A stretch of DNA of 64,000 bases from Thinopyrum elongatum. Taxonomy: Eukaryota; Streptophyta; Magnoliopsida; Poales; Poaceae. Where the stretch lies: contig CM022301.1 of assembly GCA_011799875.1 (NCBI GenBank), forward strand, positions 212,867,888 through 212,931,887, given 5' to 3'. Shown here in pieces: positions 1-9,900 of this stretch; within the stretch, counting starts at the first letter, position 1, and each line of letters starts with the position of its first letter. The notes under the pieces are model-generated. The model was not told the origin of the DNA. It made no database searches and worked only from the letters and a program-made list of their open reading frames with translations. Both the position numbers and the translations under genes were made by a program.

Positions 1-1235
1 TCCTCCCCGGCAACCTCGTCCTCCCCGGCAGGCTTCGCCTCCACTACCACCTCTACCTCGCTGGCTTCCCACTCTGTGAAGCCAACGCTGCCGGCCTCCG
101 CGGCAAGATTCGCTTCCTCCACTCTGGTAGCGATGTATGCTACCTCCTGATCCGTGGTGGAGCGAATAAGATCTGGCTCTTGCCGGACAGGCTTTTCCGT
201 CAGATTGTCAAAGAATTTCTGCGCTTCTTCCTCGCTTGGCTCTACCCAGGTCGGGTCAAGGCCGTGGGCGTTGAACATCGGCAAGAAAGCAATGATCGAC
301 CCCAGTGCAGAGTTGTTGCACAAGGGGACGATCCTTGCCGGCAGCCGGTGCTTGTCTACGCGCTGGAATAACTTCTGGCGGAGAGCGCCAAGCTGCATAA
401 CAGTCAAGTTGTTGTTCAGCCCGGGGCGCAGCCTCATGACATCCGCTGCGTTCTTATACTCCCAGGCTGGCCTTCCCCTATTCTGCAGAGGGGCGATGCG
501 GCGGCGGAGGAAGTCGAAGCCGATCATCTCCATTGTCAGCCCGGCAGCCTTCAAGCGGAGGATTCTGGTAGTGGCGATTGTGAGCTTCTCGTCTTCTGCG
601 GCGAGATCGCCCCAATCCTTGCCGCGGACCACCTTCTGTCGCCGGGGATGGCAAAAAGGATGAGGATCTGCTTCCTGGATCCAGCACCATTCGGCCCGCC
701 ACTCGTCCCACTTTTCGCGGTAAACTCCATCTGGGTATATCTCTTTGTTCCAGGCCCTTGGAATCCAAGCAATAGATCCTGAGAGAGCCTCTCCTTTTTG
801 GATTCGAGGATAGAAATAGTGGCGGAAAAGAGCAGAATTGGGGATCACGCCGGCAAATTTTTCACAAAGATGGGCAAAGATCGACATGCAAAATACGGCA
901 TTCGGCGTGAAGTCAAGAAGGCGGAAGCCGTATGTATACATGATGTCATTGAAGAAATCGGAAAAAGGTGGACAGAGCCCGCAATAAAAGTACGCAGCGA
1001 AGAAGGGGTATCTGTCCGATCCGCCTTTGGAACTAGCACCTGGGATGACGCGTGTGGCGGGGTGGGCTTGTGTTCCCTTCGCCCACATGCATTGGTATCG
1101 TCCCTTCAAGGTTTCGGCGTCAAGCGTCAGAGGGAAGACGACGAGCCTCTTCCGCATCTTCACCAGCTCGCTTTCCGGAACTTCGGCTTTCGCCTCCTTG
1201 TCCGTGCCCTTGCCTTTGCTGGTCTTGGGCGGCAT
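1..1235 (-). CDS. Antisense ORF of element E, Transposase_28-like (PF04195), runs off the window
   Basis: Reading the minus strand from an ATG at 1233-1235 gives 411 codons without a stop until the left window edge. The protein starts MPPKTSKGKGTDKEAKAE. A globular part follows at about residues 30-290, with repeated aromatic motifs such as FFAAYFYCGL, FRLLDF and LFRHYFYP, then WDEWRAEWCWIQ. The visible end is acidic and alanine-rich. The pattern (N-terminal basic stretch, a FF-D-F core, a P-x-S-x-LFR-x-YF block) resembles the 'putative gypsy type transposon' domain. It also resembles, distantly, the antisense gene of element B at 6907. It is antisense to the host element. It has no intron or lesion in the visible part, unlike the copy in B. 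Its function is unknown. Confidence 0.7.
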   Translation of the reverse strand, partial: MPPKTSKGKGTDKEAKAEVPESELVKMRKRLVVFPLTLDAETLKGRYQCMWAKGTQAHPATRVIPGASSKGGSDRYPFFAAYFYCGLCPPFSDFFNDIMYTYGFRLLDFTPNAVFCMSIFAHLCEKFAGVIPNSALFRHYFYPRIQKGEALSGSIAWIPRAWNKEIYPDGVYREKWDEWRAEWCWIQEADPHPFCHPRRQKVVRGKDWGDLAAEDEKLTIATTRILRLKAAGLTMEMIGFDFLRRRIAPLQNRGRPAWEYKNAADVMRLRPGLNNNLTVMQLGALRQKLFQRVDKHRLPARIVPLCNNSALGSIIAFLPMFNAHGLDPTWVEPSEEEAQKFFDNLTEKPVRQEPDLIRSTTDQEVAYIATRVEEANLAAEAGSVGFTEWEASEVEVVVEAKPAGEDEVAGE

Positions 1236-1394
1236 GGCGGCTGTGGAGATGGAAGCCGGAGGACGGAACGAGCGCGGGAGCGGCGAGCAGAAGAGAAGGA
1301 AGGTTTCGCTCTGAGCTCGAGCAGAGGAAGGCGATGGCGATAGCCAGATTGGGAAGAAGAGGGGGGTAAATGGGTTTGCGCCTCCACGACTTCT

Positions 1395-1404
1395 CCTTTT
1401 TATG
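1395..1404 (-). promoter_or_regulatory. TATA-like box for the antisense ORF of element E
   Basis: On the minus strand the sequence CCATAAAAAG lies about 160 bp upstream of the ATG at 1235, in a GC-rich region. The spacing would give a leader of roughly 130 nt. This is only a motif match. It is supported by the analogous, better TATA box of the antisense gene in element B. Confidence 0.35.
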
Positions 1405-1625
1405 GGGAAGGAGCGGGGCCACCTTGTTTATCCCCCAATATGAATGCGCCTCTGTGGGCGCGAAACAGTTTGCAGCCTTTTTGGCACACTTCTCACATCG
1501 CGCGCTCCGTGCGCGTAGTGGGGGCACAGTAAAACAAGATCTTTATGAGCAGTTAATTCCCTGCCACGCGTGCCCGTGCACTGTTTGGGCCTAGCCCAAC
1601 AACGCCTCGCACTCGTGTATGGCCC

Positions 1626-1640
1626 AGGCCCGGGGGCTCC
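1626..1640 (+). other. Polypurine tract of element E
   Basis: The sequence AGGCCCGGGGGCTCC directly abuts the LTR start TGTCGG at 1641. This is the usual position of the plus-strand primer. GCCCGGGGGCTC-type tracts are common before the 3' LTR of Triticeae Gypsy elements. It fixes the LTR as a 3' LTR in plus orientation. Confidence 0.65.
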
Positions 1641-1820
1641 TGTCGGTGTACTAAGTATTGGGCCGCTAGTACCCCTTACTTGTGCACGGGTAGTTGTAGC
1701 CGTCCTCACGGCAAGGCTTGCCGGGATCAGCTCGAGGTCGATTTAAGTCATCAAGGAAATCATCAAGTCAGAGATCTGAGAATCAGCAAATAAGCAAAGC
1801 TGGAAATCGAAGGCCAGCTT

Positions 1821-1950
1821 CCCCGGCAAGATCCTTGCCGGGGTGGCCTGAGGAGCCCGGCAAGGATCGGTGCCCGGCAAGGCTTGGCGCCCGGCAAGGC
1901 TCGGCGTCCGGCAAGGCTTGGCGCCCAGCAAATTTCGGTGCTTGGCGAGA
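1821..1950 (+). repeat. GC-rich hairpin and 17-bp tandem repeats in the LTR of E
   Basis: Positions 1821-1843 form a perfect inverted repeat (CCCCGGCAAG, 3-nt loop, CTTGCCGGGG). From 1855 on, about five imperfect 17-bp units of the type GCCCGGCAAGGCTTGGC follow, the last ones more diverged. The block lies about 280 bp upstream of the LTR TATA box. Confidence 0.8.
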
Positions 1951-2225
1951 TTCTGCCACTGTGCCACCGCTTCGGCACAGTGACAAGCCTGACATTCTGG
2001 GTCCTTCTCTGGATGCGTGGCAACGCGCCAGTGGAGGAGAGCTTAAGCGGTGCTGATGGGATGGCCCCTTTTTCCATCCCCAAGAAAGTGAGGACACCTA
2101 AACGGACACCTCACGGTGCATTAAATGCGCCTGTCCTAATCCGTCAGGGGTTAGGTATGATACCCTGTAGCTACTTTACACCTCAATGTATGTACATTTT
2201 GCCACTGTGGAGACCCCTTTGAGCA

Positions 2226-2232
2226 TATAAAA
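2226..2232 (+). promoter_or_regulatory. TATA box of the LTR of element E
   Basis: TATAAAA followed by GGAGGCCC about 280 bp from the LTR 3' end is the likely core promoter for the genomic RNA of this family. Confidence 0.6.
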
Positions 2233-2512
2233 GGAGGCCCAAGGCAACTGCTATAGAGGAGGAGAACTTCTGGCCCATTCTGCATGCGTAGCTGCTCTTT
2301 GAACGTATTGTTCATTGCGAGCGCTCCTGAAGGCTGGGCTCAAGAACATCAATAAGAACACAAAGCAGGAGTAGGGTTTTACGCTGATCAGCGGCCCGAA
2401 CCTGGGTAAAAACCTCACGCGTCGATCACCGGTTCTGCTCTTTGCGTGTACCTCTCCCCCCGCTGAATCATAAAGGGGTCTCTCGGGATCCCATAGGTGT
2501 CGTGCCCCGACA

Positions 2513-3141
2513 CTGCCGCTGGGGAGAAGCCTGATCTCGACGCCCGTGCGCAGCTGCCTCTGGCGGTACGCGGTCTTGACGTGGCGGTGCTGGAAGCGCA
2601 CGCGCTTCTCCTTGGGGCCGTTGCACCACCTGGCAGGTTTCTTCATCGCGCGGCGGGTCGTGCTGGGTGCTTTATGCCTGGGCTCGGGACCCACGCCATG
2701 CAGAGGAGGAGGAGGAGGCGCGCCGTGAGTCATGTCGCCTACCAGGGACTGTGGAAGGTGAAGCGAACGAGACGGCACAGGGGCCTCACCAGTGGCGTTG
2801 ACAAGTTCGGCGATGCGGGCGAGCCAGTCGTCGTAGAGGTCGTTGGCCGGACGATAGCGCAAAAGCTCACACGCCATGAGCAGCGCAGACTGCGTGTTCA
2901 CCAGCCCACAACGACCATGAGAAGACGACGCCGTGGCTGGAGTGGGTGATGGAGTCGCGGTGCGGCCGTCGCGCTGCACGGACGGTGGCAGCGACGAGTC
3001 CTGCTGTTCGCGGGTAGCAGGGTCGGTAGTGGCGTTAGCCACCGGGAAGGCAGAGCGGCGATGGGCACCATTGCCCGCGGGCGCCGTCTGGGCGACACGA
3101 GCGGCCCGGCGCTCAGCCCGAACACGGCGAGTGTCGGCCAT
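2513..3141 (-). pseudogene. gag: gag N-terminal fragment of element D, truncated by element E
   Basis: The ATG at 3139-3141 opens MADTRRVRAERRAARVA. About 209 codons are readable before the insertion site. The product is Arg/Ala/Pro-rich and low in complexity. It includes the more conserved LLMACELLRYRPANDLYDDW near codon 90. A basic stretch with RRAMKKPARW lies towards the break. Position after LTR and PBS identifies it as Gag, since the sequence itself is not diagnostic. A longer frame runs on into element E to 2251, but that part is LTR sequence and not gag. Confidence 0.6.
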
Positions 3142-3193
3142 TGGAATGGCGGAACGGCGATGGAGCGAGTGGTGGGAGAGAAGCTTCGACACG

Positions 3194-3211
3194 CCCCTAC
3201 CTGGTGCGCCA
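3194..3211 (-). other. Primer binding site of element D
   Basis: On the minus strand TGGCGCACCAGGTAGGGG begins two bases after the LTR end GAATCCGACA. The position and the TGGCGC start are typical of plant Gypsy PBS. Confidence 0.75.
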
Positions 3212-3213
3212 AA

Positions 3214-3987
3214 TGTCGGATTCAGGGCTCCGCAGACCCAAGAAAGGTTCAAACTCTGTGGCGTGTGCGAAGAACTCAACCTCTCCAGCCAATGAACCCG
3301 TCGCCCTACAACCTAGCTCGATGAACAAGGAAGAAGATGAACATGGCAGTTTACCCAGGTTCGGGCCACCTTGCGGTGTAAGACCCTACTCCTGCTTTGT
3401 GGTGGTTGGCCTCACGAGGGGCTGAGGATGAACTAGTACAGAGGATAAACAAGCTCGCGGGGCTTGCTCCGGTGTGGGTGGAAAGGATCTCTCTGGTCGG
3501 ATCAGCCCGGCTCCCCTCTACTGTGGAGGCTAGCTTATACTTATAGTGGCCTCGGTCCTCTTCCCCGAAAATGTAGGCGGGAAGGGATTCCACAACGGCC
3601 AATTTGAAAGGGGACAAGTAGTACATCTTATCCTGACGAAAGGTGGTCTTCGCCTGCAAAGCTTCTGGTCGTGACGCTGCGGTGGGCTCGGCGATGCATC
3701 TGCTCCTCTGCGCCTGCTGGCGCCCACCTGGCCTTGGTCGTCATGGCTTGTGTCACCGCAACCTCATGAGGTTGGGCACCTCCATAGGAAACTCCACTCC
3801 TCAGGAGCAGCCCAGGGGTGGCCGCTCCCTCAGGAGGTCTTGGCGCTGTCTCCCTCGCGAGGCTTGGCCCCCCGCGAGGGTCTTGTCTTGTTGGTGTCGA
3901 AACTGGGTCGTACCAGGCCGTCGATGGAGCCACGCCGTGGGCCACAGGCAGGCAAGTCTGGGTACCCTGGTTCCCAGAACGCTGACA
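3214..3987 (-). repeat. 5' LTR of element D (774 bp)
   Basis: On the minus strand the LTR starts TGTCAGCGTTCTGG and ends GAATCCGACA. It contains the antisense form of the 'GCAGGAGTAGGG ... CCCGAACCTGGGTAA' block at 3350-3400, shared with other Gypsy LTRs in this window. No intact long ORF is credible here. Confidence 0.75.
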
Positions 3988-4611
3988 GCGGGCTGTTAAC
4001 AGGCTAGAACTAACGATGGCCAGAATGGTGTCAAATTTATAATGGGGCTTTGATGGGCTGATTTTGCGTAACTTGTATGGGTCGTGGTTGTGAATGGGCC
4101 AGACACAATTAGGCCACTAATGGGTCGGCCCACTTATTTTGACAAGCTCGGCCTTTTAACCTAAATGGGCCACTGTTGGGTCGTGCCACGTGTCGACGTA
4201 TCATAGGCGCCTCCTGTCCATTGGATGGCTGAAATCTACCGCGACGCGGAGCTGACACGTGGTTCCGACGGCCAATGAGAATTTTACACGAGGAAAATCA
4301 CCATTGGTCCGGGCCGTTGACGGGTTATCGGATCGAAAACCAGACCCAATAGCTTAACGGTGACCCGTTATGGTGGATGCCACGTGTCGGTTACCCTTGA
4401 CGAAACCACTTCGATGACCCATCATTTATCATCATGGAAGTGGACACTTCTGTGATGATAATTTGAGTATTGTCATGGAACACTTCTACGACAGTGCAAG
4501 TATGACTATCTTGATTCTATCATAAAATCGTCATGGATGTACATGCATGACAGAAAACGTGACCTACTATGGTAAACATGTATCATCACGAAAGTGTTTT
4601 TTTTGTAGTGT
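3988..4611. mobile_element. CACTA-like transposon terminus (one end only)
   Basis: The segment ends on the plus strand in TTTTTTTTGTAGTG, the inverse of CACTACAAAAAA, a CACTA-type terminus. Just inside is a block with repeated short stretches such as CATCATGGAAGTG, GTCATGGAACAC and CGTCATGGATGT. Further left are GC-richer sequences with two copies of GCCACGTGTCG. At 4612 the gag of element A resumes with TTG, a possible 3-bp target duplication. The left end is not visible because element D lies there. A Mutator-like element is an alternative. Confidence 0.5.
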
Positions 4612-5261
4612 TGGAAGCCGACTTTGAAACCTCCTGTGATATATCGCAAACGCCTCATTCTAATAAAAACTGAGATGGATTCCCTTAGTCTCCAAACACT
4701 TAGCCTCCTGAAGGACTTCAGTCCGGGCTTCAGCCAGACGTGCGTTCTCCGCATTGATCTCTTAAATCTTGGTCAGCTGCTCGCGACACCTTGTGATCTT
4801 TGCATTGCGTACATCCGTGTTCTATGGAGTTACTGGATCTGCAAGGAGCATGCCAGGGTAGCTACCATCTCTGCCAGTGCATGAGCTCCCGTCCTTCCAG
4901 AGCCGGCTGCCGCTAGCGCAGTCGTTGCAGCTCCCATAGTGTTGGATAATTGAAAAGGTGTGATTGCAGCCTGGTTCTAGCTAGATGATGTATCTGTGAC
5001 CAAGTTCCCCAGCGCATCGTACCGAGGCTAGCTCTGGTTTCTTGCCATGAAGACCACCGCATGACGAGATGGATCATGGGACTTTGGACGGATCTCACCG
5101 TCCAAGTACCCTCCCAGTTTCTCATCGAAAAGCGGAAGGATAGACTCGGTTTCCCCCATTGACGACTTGTCATTCAAATTTACAAGTGTGTCACCTCTGG
5201 ATACCGAATCGGTGGCCAGCTCTGACTCTTGTGTAACTCCGTTGATGAAGCCGATGAAGGA
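4612..5261 (-). pseudogene. gag: gag of element A, middle part
   Basis: On the minus strand this stretch encodes an Ala- and Leu-rich, coiled-coil-like segment (for example ALAEMVATLAC). It ends with EAFAIYHRRFQSRLP at the CACTA junction. The order matches the Gag of element B, where a similar helical region precedes KFQSRLP. Several stops and frame changes are present, so it is a dead remnant. Confidence 0.55.
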
Positions 5262-5803
5262 TGTCGTGGATTTGTCATGGCAGATGTCCTAGCGAAAGGA
5301 CTTAGGTGTGGAGCCATCGCGACTAGGTTAGCTTGAAGGGGTTGAACGGGACAAAGGACACAAGGAGTTTACCCAGGTTTGGCCCCTCTCAACGAGGTAA
5401 AAGCCTACGTCCTGCTTCTAGTTGTATTGCTTGAGTTTCGATTACAAGGGAGCGAATACGCTTGACCGAGTTCTCGATTCCTTGTTTCTTGAGTTAACCC
5501 GCCGCCGGGTCACCCCTTTATATACAGGTTGATGCCCGGCGGTTTATAGAGTCCCGGCCGGCTCACACAAACGTGACCGGCTCGGTTTCTAACTAAACCT
5601 GCCTTACAGAACAAGTTATCACATGGCGGCTCACACCCTTGGGCCTTGAGTCACCTTCGGGTCTTGGGCCTTCAGTAAGCCTGCTTTATGAACCGCCACC
5701 TCTATATCTTCTTCAGCCTTCTTGGGCCTTCTCACCTTGAGTCGCCAATGGTGTGACCCGGCCCCTCCTGGGCGGGTCATACCTCGGAGTTATATCCCCA
5801 ACA
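5262..5803 (-). repeat. 3' LTR of element B (542 bp)
   Basis: On the minus strand it starts TGTTGGGGATATAACTCC and ends AAATCCACGACA. It is nearly identical to 18274-18815. It contains a TATATA-type box near 5518-5525 (TTTATATACAGG on the plus strand) and several copies of CCGGC-containing words. Confidence 0.95.
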
Positions 5804-5818
5804 TTAGGCCCCAGGTTG
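5804..5818 (-). other. Polypurine tract of element B
   Basis: The minus-strand sequence CAACCTGGGGCCTAA directly precedes the 3' LTR start TGTTGGGG. It is the expected primer site for plus-strand DNA synthesis. Confidence 0.65.
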
Positions 5819-6088
5819 ATTTGAACTTGTTCATATCAATCTCCACTGTTTAACTTGTCAGAATGTATCCATGCTGAATCTTCATCCGTCCGCTATGACC
5901 CTCCATGATGTCACATAAGTAGAATTATTATAACCCACCATGATGTCATGCGCATTAATTCTGCATGAAGCTCATGACATCTCAACGGATCTTATCTTTA
6001 ATAGGCTTCCCGAGAATCAAGGCGTCCATATAGCCACTTAACCATTTTCACCTCCTTGATTTCCGCGCTTGCCATCTCGTCATTTCCT

Positions 6089-6096
6089 TATAAATA
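6089..6096 (+). promoter_or_regulatory. TATA box of the antisense gene of element B
   Basis: TATAAATA, in the context CCTTATAAATAGGGATAGG, lies about 285 bp inside the element from its 3' LTR and faces away from gag-pol. A pyrimidine-rich start region (CTCTCTTTCACTTTTTACCC) follows 25-30 bp downstream, as in plant core promoters. A spliced leader and the multi-exon ORF at 6907 follow in the same direction. Confidence 0.65.
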
Positions 6097-6116
6097 GGGA
6101 TAGGGGCCCTCTCTTT

Positions 6117-6906
6117 CACTTTTTACCCTTGTCTCTGCCCCTTCCTTTTCGTCTTCCTCGCACCGACCACTGCAGCACGAGCTCCGCCGCCGCCATCAAC
6201 CTTCTTCAACAACTCCGACCCAGGCCGCTGCATCAGCCTGGCCGTGTCCAGAGATCGCGGCGCCCCTCCGCTGTTCATCAGCAACTTCAGGTACTCATCT
6301 CCTTTTTTCTCCAATCTGCATTAGGGTTTCTGCAGTTCTTCGGTGTTCGTCGGTGTTTGTCGTGGTTTCTCCGCCAATGCTTAGTTCGATCCATAAGGCA
6401 GTACAAAGTTTGTGCGGTAGCAGTTTTAGCATCCATTTCCAATCGCAGATGCATCCTGTCTCTCTGAGATTCAAACCCAGTTCACATGTTCTTCCACTGT
6501 CATACTTAGGTTTAGCAATTATTTTCCTTTTCTGAACCTGCTGTAGATACAAATTTATAGAACTGGTCCGTGGAACTTGTTTGTGTAGTACTTAGTGAAA
6601 TTTTATCCAATCCCCAGATCTGTGACAATCATCTCGACCACTGTTGCATGGGCGGCTCAAATAATACCTTGTAACTCGCAAAATAGTTGTTTGAACCGCC
6701 AGTGTTTATCCAGGCTTGACTTTATCCGGCTCATACCTCACCGGGTTAACCATGCTATTTTCTTTTCTACAACCATGAAGCAGCTTTACCAATCCTCGCA
6801 TATAACCAATCTTTTATAATAACTTTACTTTGTTCAGCCACCAGGCGGCTCATCATTACCAATTTAACCCGCCATGATTTCCTTTCTAGGTTTTCACCCA
6901 ATCAAT
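6117..6906 (+). other. Spliced 5' leader of the antisense gene (exon, intron 6291-6889)
   Basis: A leader exon rich in CCG/GCC triplets ends at CAACTTCAG/GTACTC (6290/6291). A T-rich intron ends at TTCCTTTCTAG/G (6889/6890), 17 bp before the ATG at 6907. The transcript start is inferred from the TATA position. The splice sites are consensus matches, not observed junctions. Confidence 0.5.
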
Positions 6907-9900
6907 ATGACTAAAAACGTCACCTCCTGCGACTGGGTTGTCTCCACAGTCGCGGAACAAACTCTTACAGAATATGTTCAACCGGGCTTCCTAGCAGCCA
7001 AAGATATTATTCACTAGCGAGCTCCAGGAACAGAAGTTAGACCTCAGCCGAAGGAAGGCGAAGTCATTGTTTTTGTTGATCAGATGAACCGCGGCTTCTC
7101 ACCACCCGGCTCAAAATTCTTTCATGATGTATTGCACTTTTTCAAACTTCATCCTCAAGATATCGGACCCAACTCCGTCTCCAACATCTGCAACTTTCAA
7201 GTATTTTGTGAAGTTTACCTTCAAGAAGAGCCTAGCATCGATCTTTTCCGACAGTATTATTATCTGAACCGCCAGACCGAGTTTACAGATGGACCTTGCT
7301 TAGAACTTGGTGGTATTTTAATTCAAAGACGAAAAGATGCTGTCTTCCCTGCAGCCGCACTTCCCAGTCACCCAAAGGACTGGAATCAAACTTGATTTTA
7401 TTGCCAAGATACCTCTCCACCAGATGAAAATCCTTTGCCGGGTTTCCGCGACTGCCGGCTTAGCCCAAAACATCCACTTCCAGACCGGCTCACCACTGCT
7501 GAGCGTGCGAAGTATATGCCCACCTTTTCAAAGGTGAGGGCCTTGCTAGCTAATGGACTGACCGGAGTTGACCTGGTTCGATGTTGGGTCTCCTGGAGGA
7601 TCATACCTTTGAGCCGCTGGTCCGACTTAATGTGTGAGTACACTTGTGATGTCAAAAATCCACAACGTTATTGTCAAATACGTCTGGAGGACAAAGAGAT
7701 TAATGACATAACCAAGTCACTGCTCAATGAAAGTTTAGAGACCTGCAGCAAAGTGGGGCTGAACTCCTTCTGCGCTCTCAACCCGGCTCCAAATATAAGT
7801 GTCTCAAGCCAATCTTTCTGTAACTATTACTTGTACTGAACTGCACATTCCTTATCCTTATTCACTTCTTTTTCAGGCTGCCTCTCCTTTCTGGAACAAG
7901 AAGTTGCAAGAAAAACCGGCCAAAAAGGCCAGGGCAAAGTGCAAGGCTCCCAAGAAACCCGCCAAGAAGAAAACAGATACCACAGAGTTATTCGCACTGA
8001 ATGATGATGAGTCGGAGGTAGAACTTGACTCCCTTGGCTCCTTTTTTGTTTATCTTATTGACACTGATTGCTGTCAGGATGACGCGGAGGCCAGCCACGC
8101 AGACTGTGAAGAGGTAACTATCATTTCCTCCAACTCAGAGCCCTTACCAAGACAGAAAGTTCGGCAGGTGACCTAGAAAGTAAGGTTTTCCCACCCTTTA
8201 GCTTACTTGGATCCAAACTTTATTTTGAAGAAACAACAGCACGAAACTCGGCGCATGACCCGGAACAGCGGAGGGGGAGACCTTCATGCCGGCTTATCTA
8301 ATACGCCGGCCCCTCGCAAACACCGAGCAGAGGTGCTTCAGAACTTAAACTTTTCTTTTCCAAAGGCGGGTCTTATCCGTCAGCCACTTAATCCTTCCGA
8401 CTCAGATTATCAGGGAACCTCTCATTCCTCCTCCGACGACTCTACTGGGACTCAGATTCCCCTCTTCAAAGTTGCTCCTAGGTGAGAACATTCGACCTCT
8501 TGGTCCTTTTAATACTTTAATCAACTGACATATGAACCCCTTCATGTGTCTTATTTTCAGCGGCATAGCCAAGCCCAGCAAGAAGTTGAAGATGAACAAG
8601 CCGGCCGAAGACCTCAAAGTTACTGAGCCGGAAAAACAGAACATATCTGAAGCTTCTCATCAAAACTGTGAGGCTACTGCTGATGACCCGCCGCCAGAGA
8701 CTCATGAAGTCACGGTGGATCCAATAAGTGTTGATCCATCCAGTGCTAAGCCGCCCAGTCCCATAAAACCTGCTGAAGAGCCTTCTTCACAACAAACTGT
8801 TGAGGATGTTATCATCACTGGCATTGGCTACACTAAGCCTGGGAACCCCACCATTCTAGCCAAACACTCTACCAAAGAAGAGTTGATTGAAAAGAGCAAG
8901 GTCAGGTTTGATGTGGCCAAGTACTCACACTTGGGCGTCAATGAATTATACTCTGATTATCTGAGTCAGCTGCACACTGGTCGTGATCTGGAGGCAGATT
9001 TAGTCAAGAAAATGCGCCAGAAATATGAGGTATGAACATCTGTTTCCTTCGATATATAGTCATCCAGCCCCCAAGTCTTATCCGTAGGAAAATATATTTT
9101 GAGTAGGGTTAAGACTTGTCCATATGTTTCTATAATCCTTAAAGCCGTAGCCCTCATGGGCCGGCTTATCTTGATAAAGATGAGCCAGTTCATTTTCATT
9201 GTTTTGGAAGAACTCCAGACCATAACCCTCATGGACCGGCTTATCTTGATAAAGATGAGCCGGTTCAAAAATATAAATGCAAAAAAGAACTTCCGCACAC
9301 ATTAGCCCCCAAGTGTCAAGTGCTTTGCTTGCAACGTGCTTGAGACTTGTCTGTAGATTGTGTCCTGGCAAATATGTTTATAATTTGTTTAACTCTTACT
9401 TGCAGGATGCTTTACCTCAGGCTGTATCTCAGGTGGCCGATTAAAGACCAGGCTTGAGCAGCAAGAGGCTAAAACACGCGAAGCTGACTCCAAGCTTAAG
9501 CTTAGTCTTGAAGAGAGCGAGAAGCTCAAAATTAGATTTTCCACAGAAAGAACCACCTGGGATAAGGAGAAGGCCGCCTTGGTTCAAAGAGCAGAGACTG
9601 CCGAATCTTCTTTGAAGGAAACTGCCGTAGAATTGACCGGCTTAAAACACCACATATCCCAGATGACAACTGCAATCTTTGGTAAGTAACTCAGGATGTT
9701 TTAACCACTTCCACTTTTTAACCTTAACCCGCCAGGCGACTCATCTGTGCACGTATTCAATAGGCCCCAGGAGTGCCAACCTTGGCCAAGATATGTTGGT
9801 GAAGCTGAAGGCGGTTTATTCCTTACTGGAACAGCTGCAAACAGGCACACAGCGAACCATAGCAGCCATTTCGCACAATAAACAGCCCCCTTCACTCATC

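Larger units (their letters stand above)
1..2512 (+). mobile_element. Element E: 3' part of a Tat-type Ty3/Gypsy retrotransposon
   Basis: The segment ends in a plus-oriented LTR (1641-2512) that is immediately preceded by a purine-rich tract. The interior therefore lies to the left and continues beyond the window. The interior visible here holds only an ORF on the opposite strand (1-1235). An antisense ORF between pol and the 3' LTR is known from the Tat lineage (Grande/RIRE2-like elements). At 2513 the sequence switches to a minus-oriented gag of another element, so E was inserted into element D. The 5' LTR and target duplication partner are outside the window. The lineage is inferred from architecture, not from an RT tree. 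Confidence 0.75.
1641..2512 (+). repeat. 3' LTR of element E (872 bp)
   Basis: The LTR begins TGTCGGTGTACT and ends GTGCCCCGACA, giving inverted TGTCGG/CCGACA termini. It contains a TATA box (TATAAAA, 2226-2232). Downstream are a GCAGGAGTAGGG stretch and CCCGAACCTGGGTAA, which also occur in the LTRs of elements D, A and B. The U3 part carries a GC-rich repeat block at 1821-1950. The sequence after 2512 belongs to element D. Confidence 0.85.
2513..3987 (-). mobile_element. Element D: minus-oriented Gypsy fragment (5' LTR, PBS, gag start)
   Basis: Read on the minus strand, the order is LTR (3987 to 3214), PBS (3211 to 3194), then a gag start (ATG at 3141). The reading frame is cut at 2512/2513 by element E. 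The rest of D is outside the window. The five bases after the LTR on the plus strand (3988-3992, GCGGG) would be one copy of its target duplication. The flanking DNA is the CACTA-like segment. Confidence 0.75.

Noticed and set aside
2251..3279. 342-codon minus frame spanning the E/D junction
   Set aside because: It fuses LTR sequence of E, gag of D and the PBS/LTR of D. Only 2513-3141 is a plausible gag fragment.
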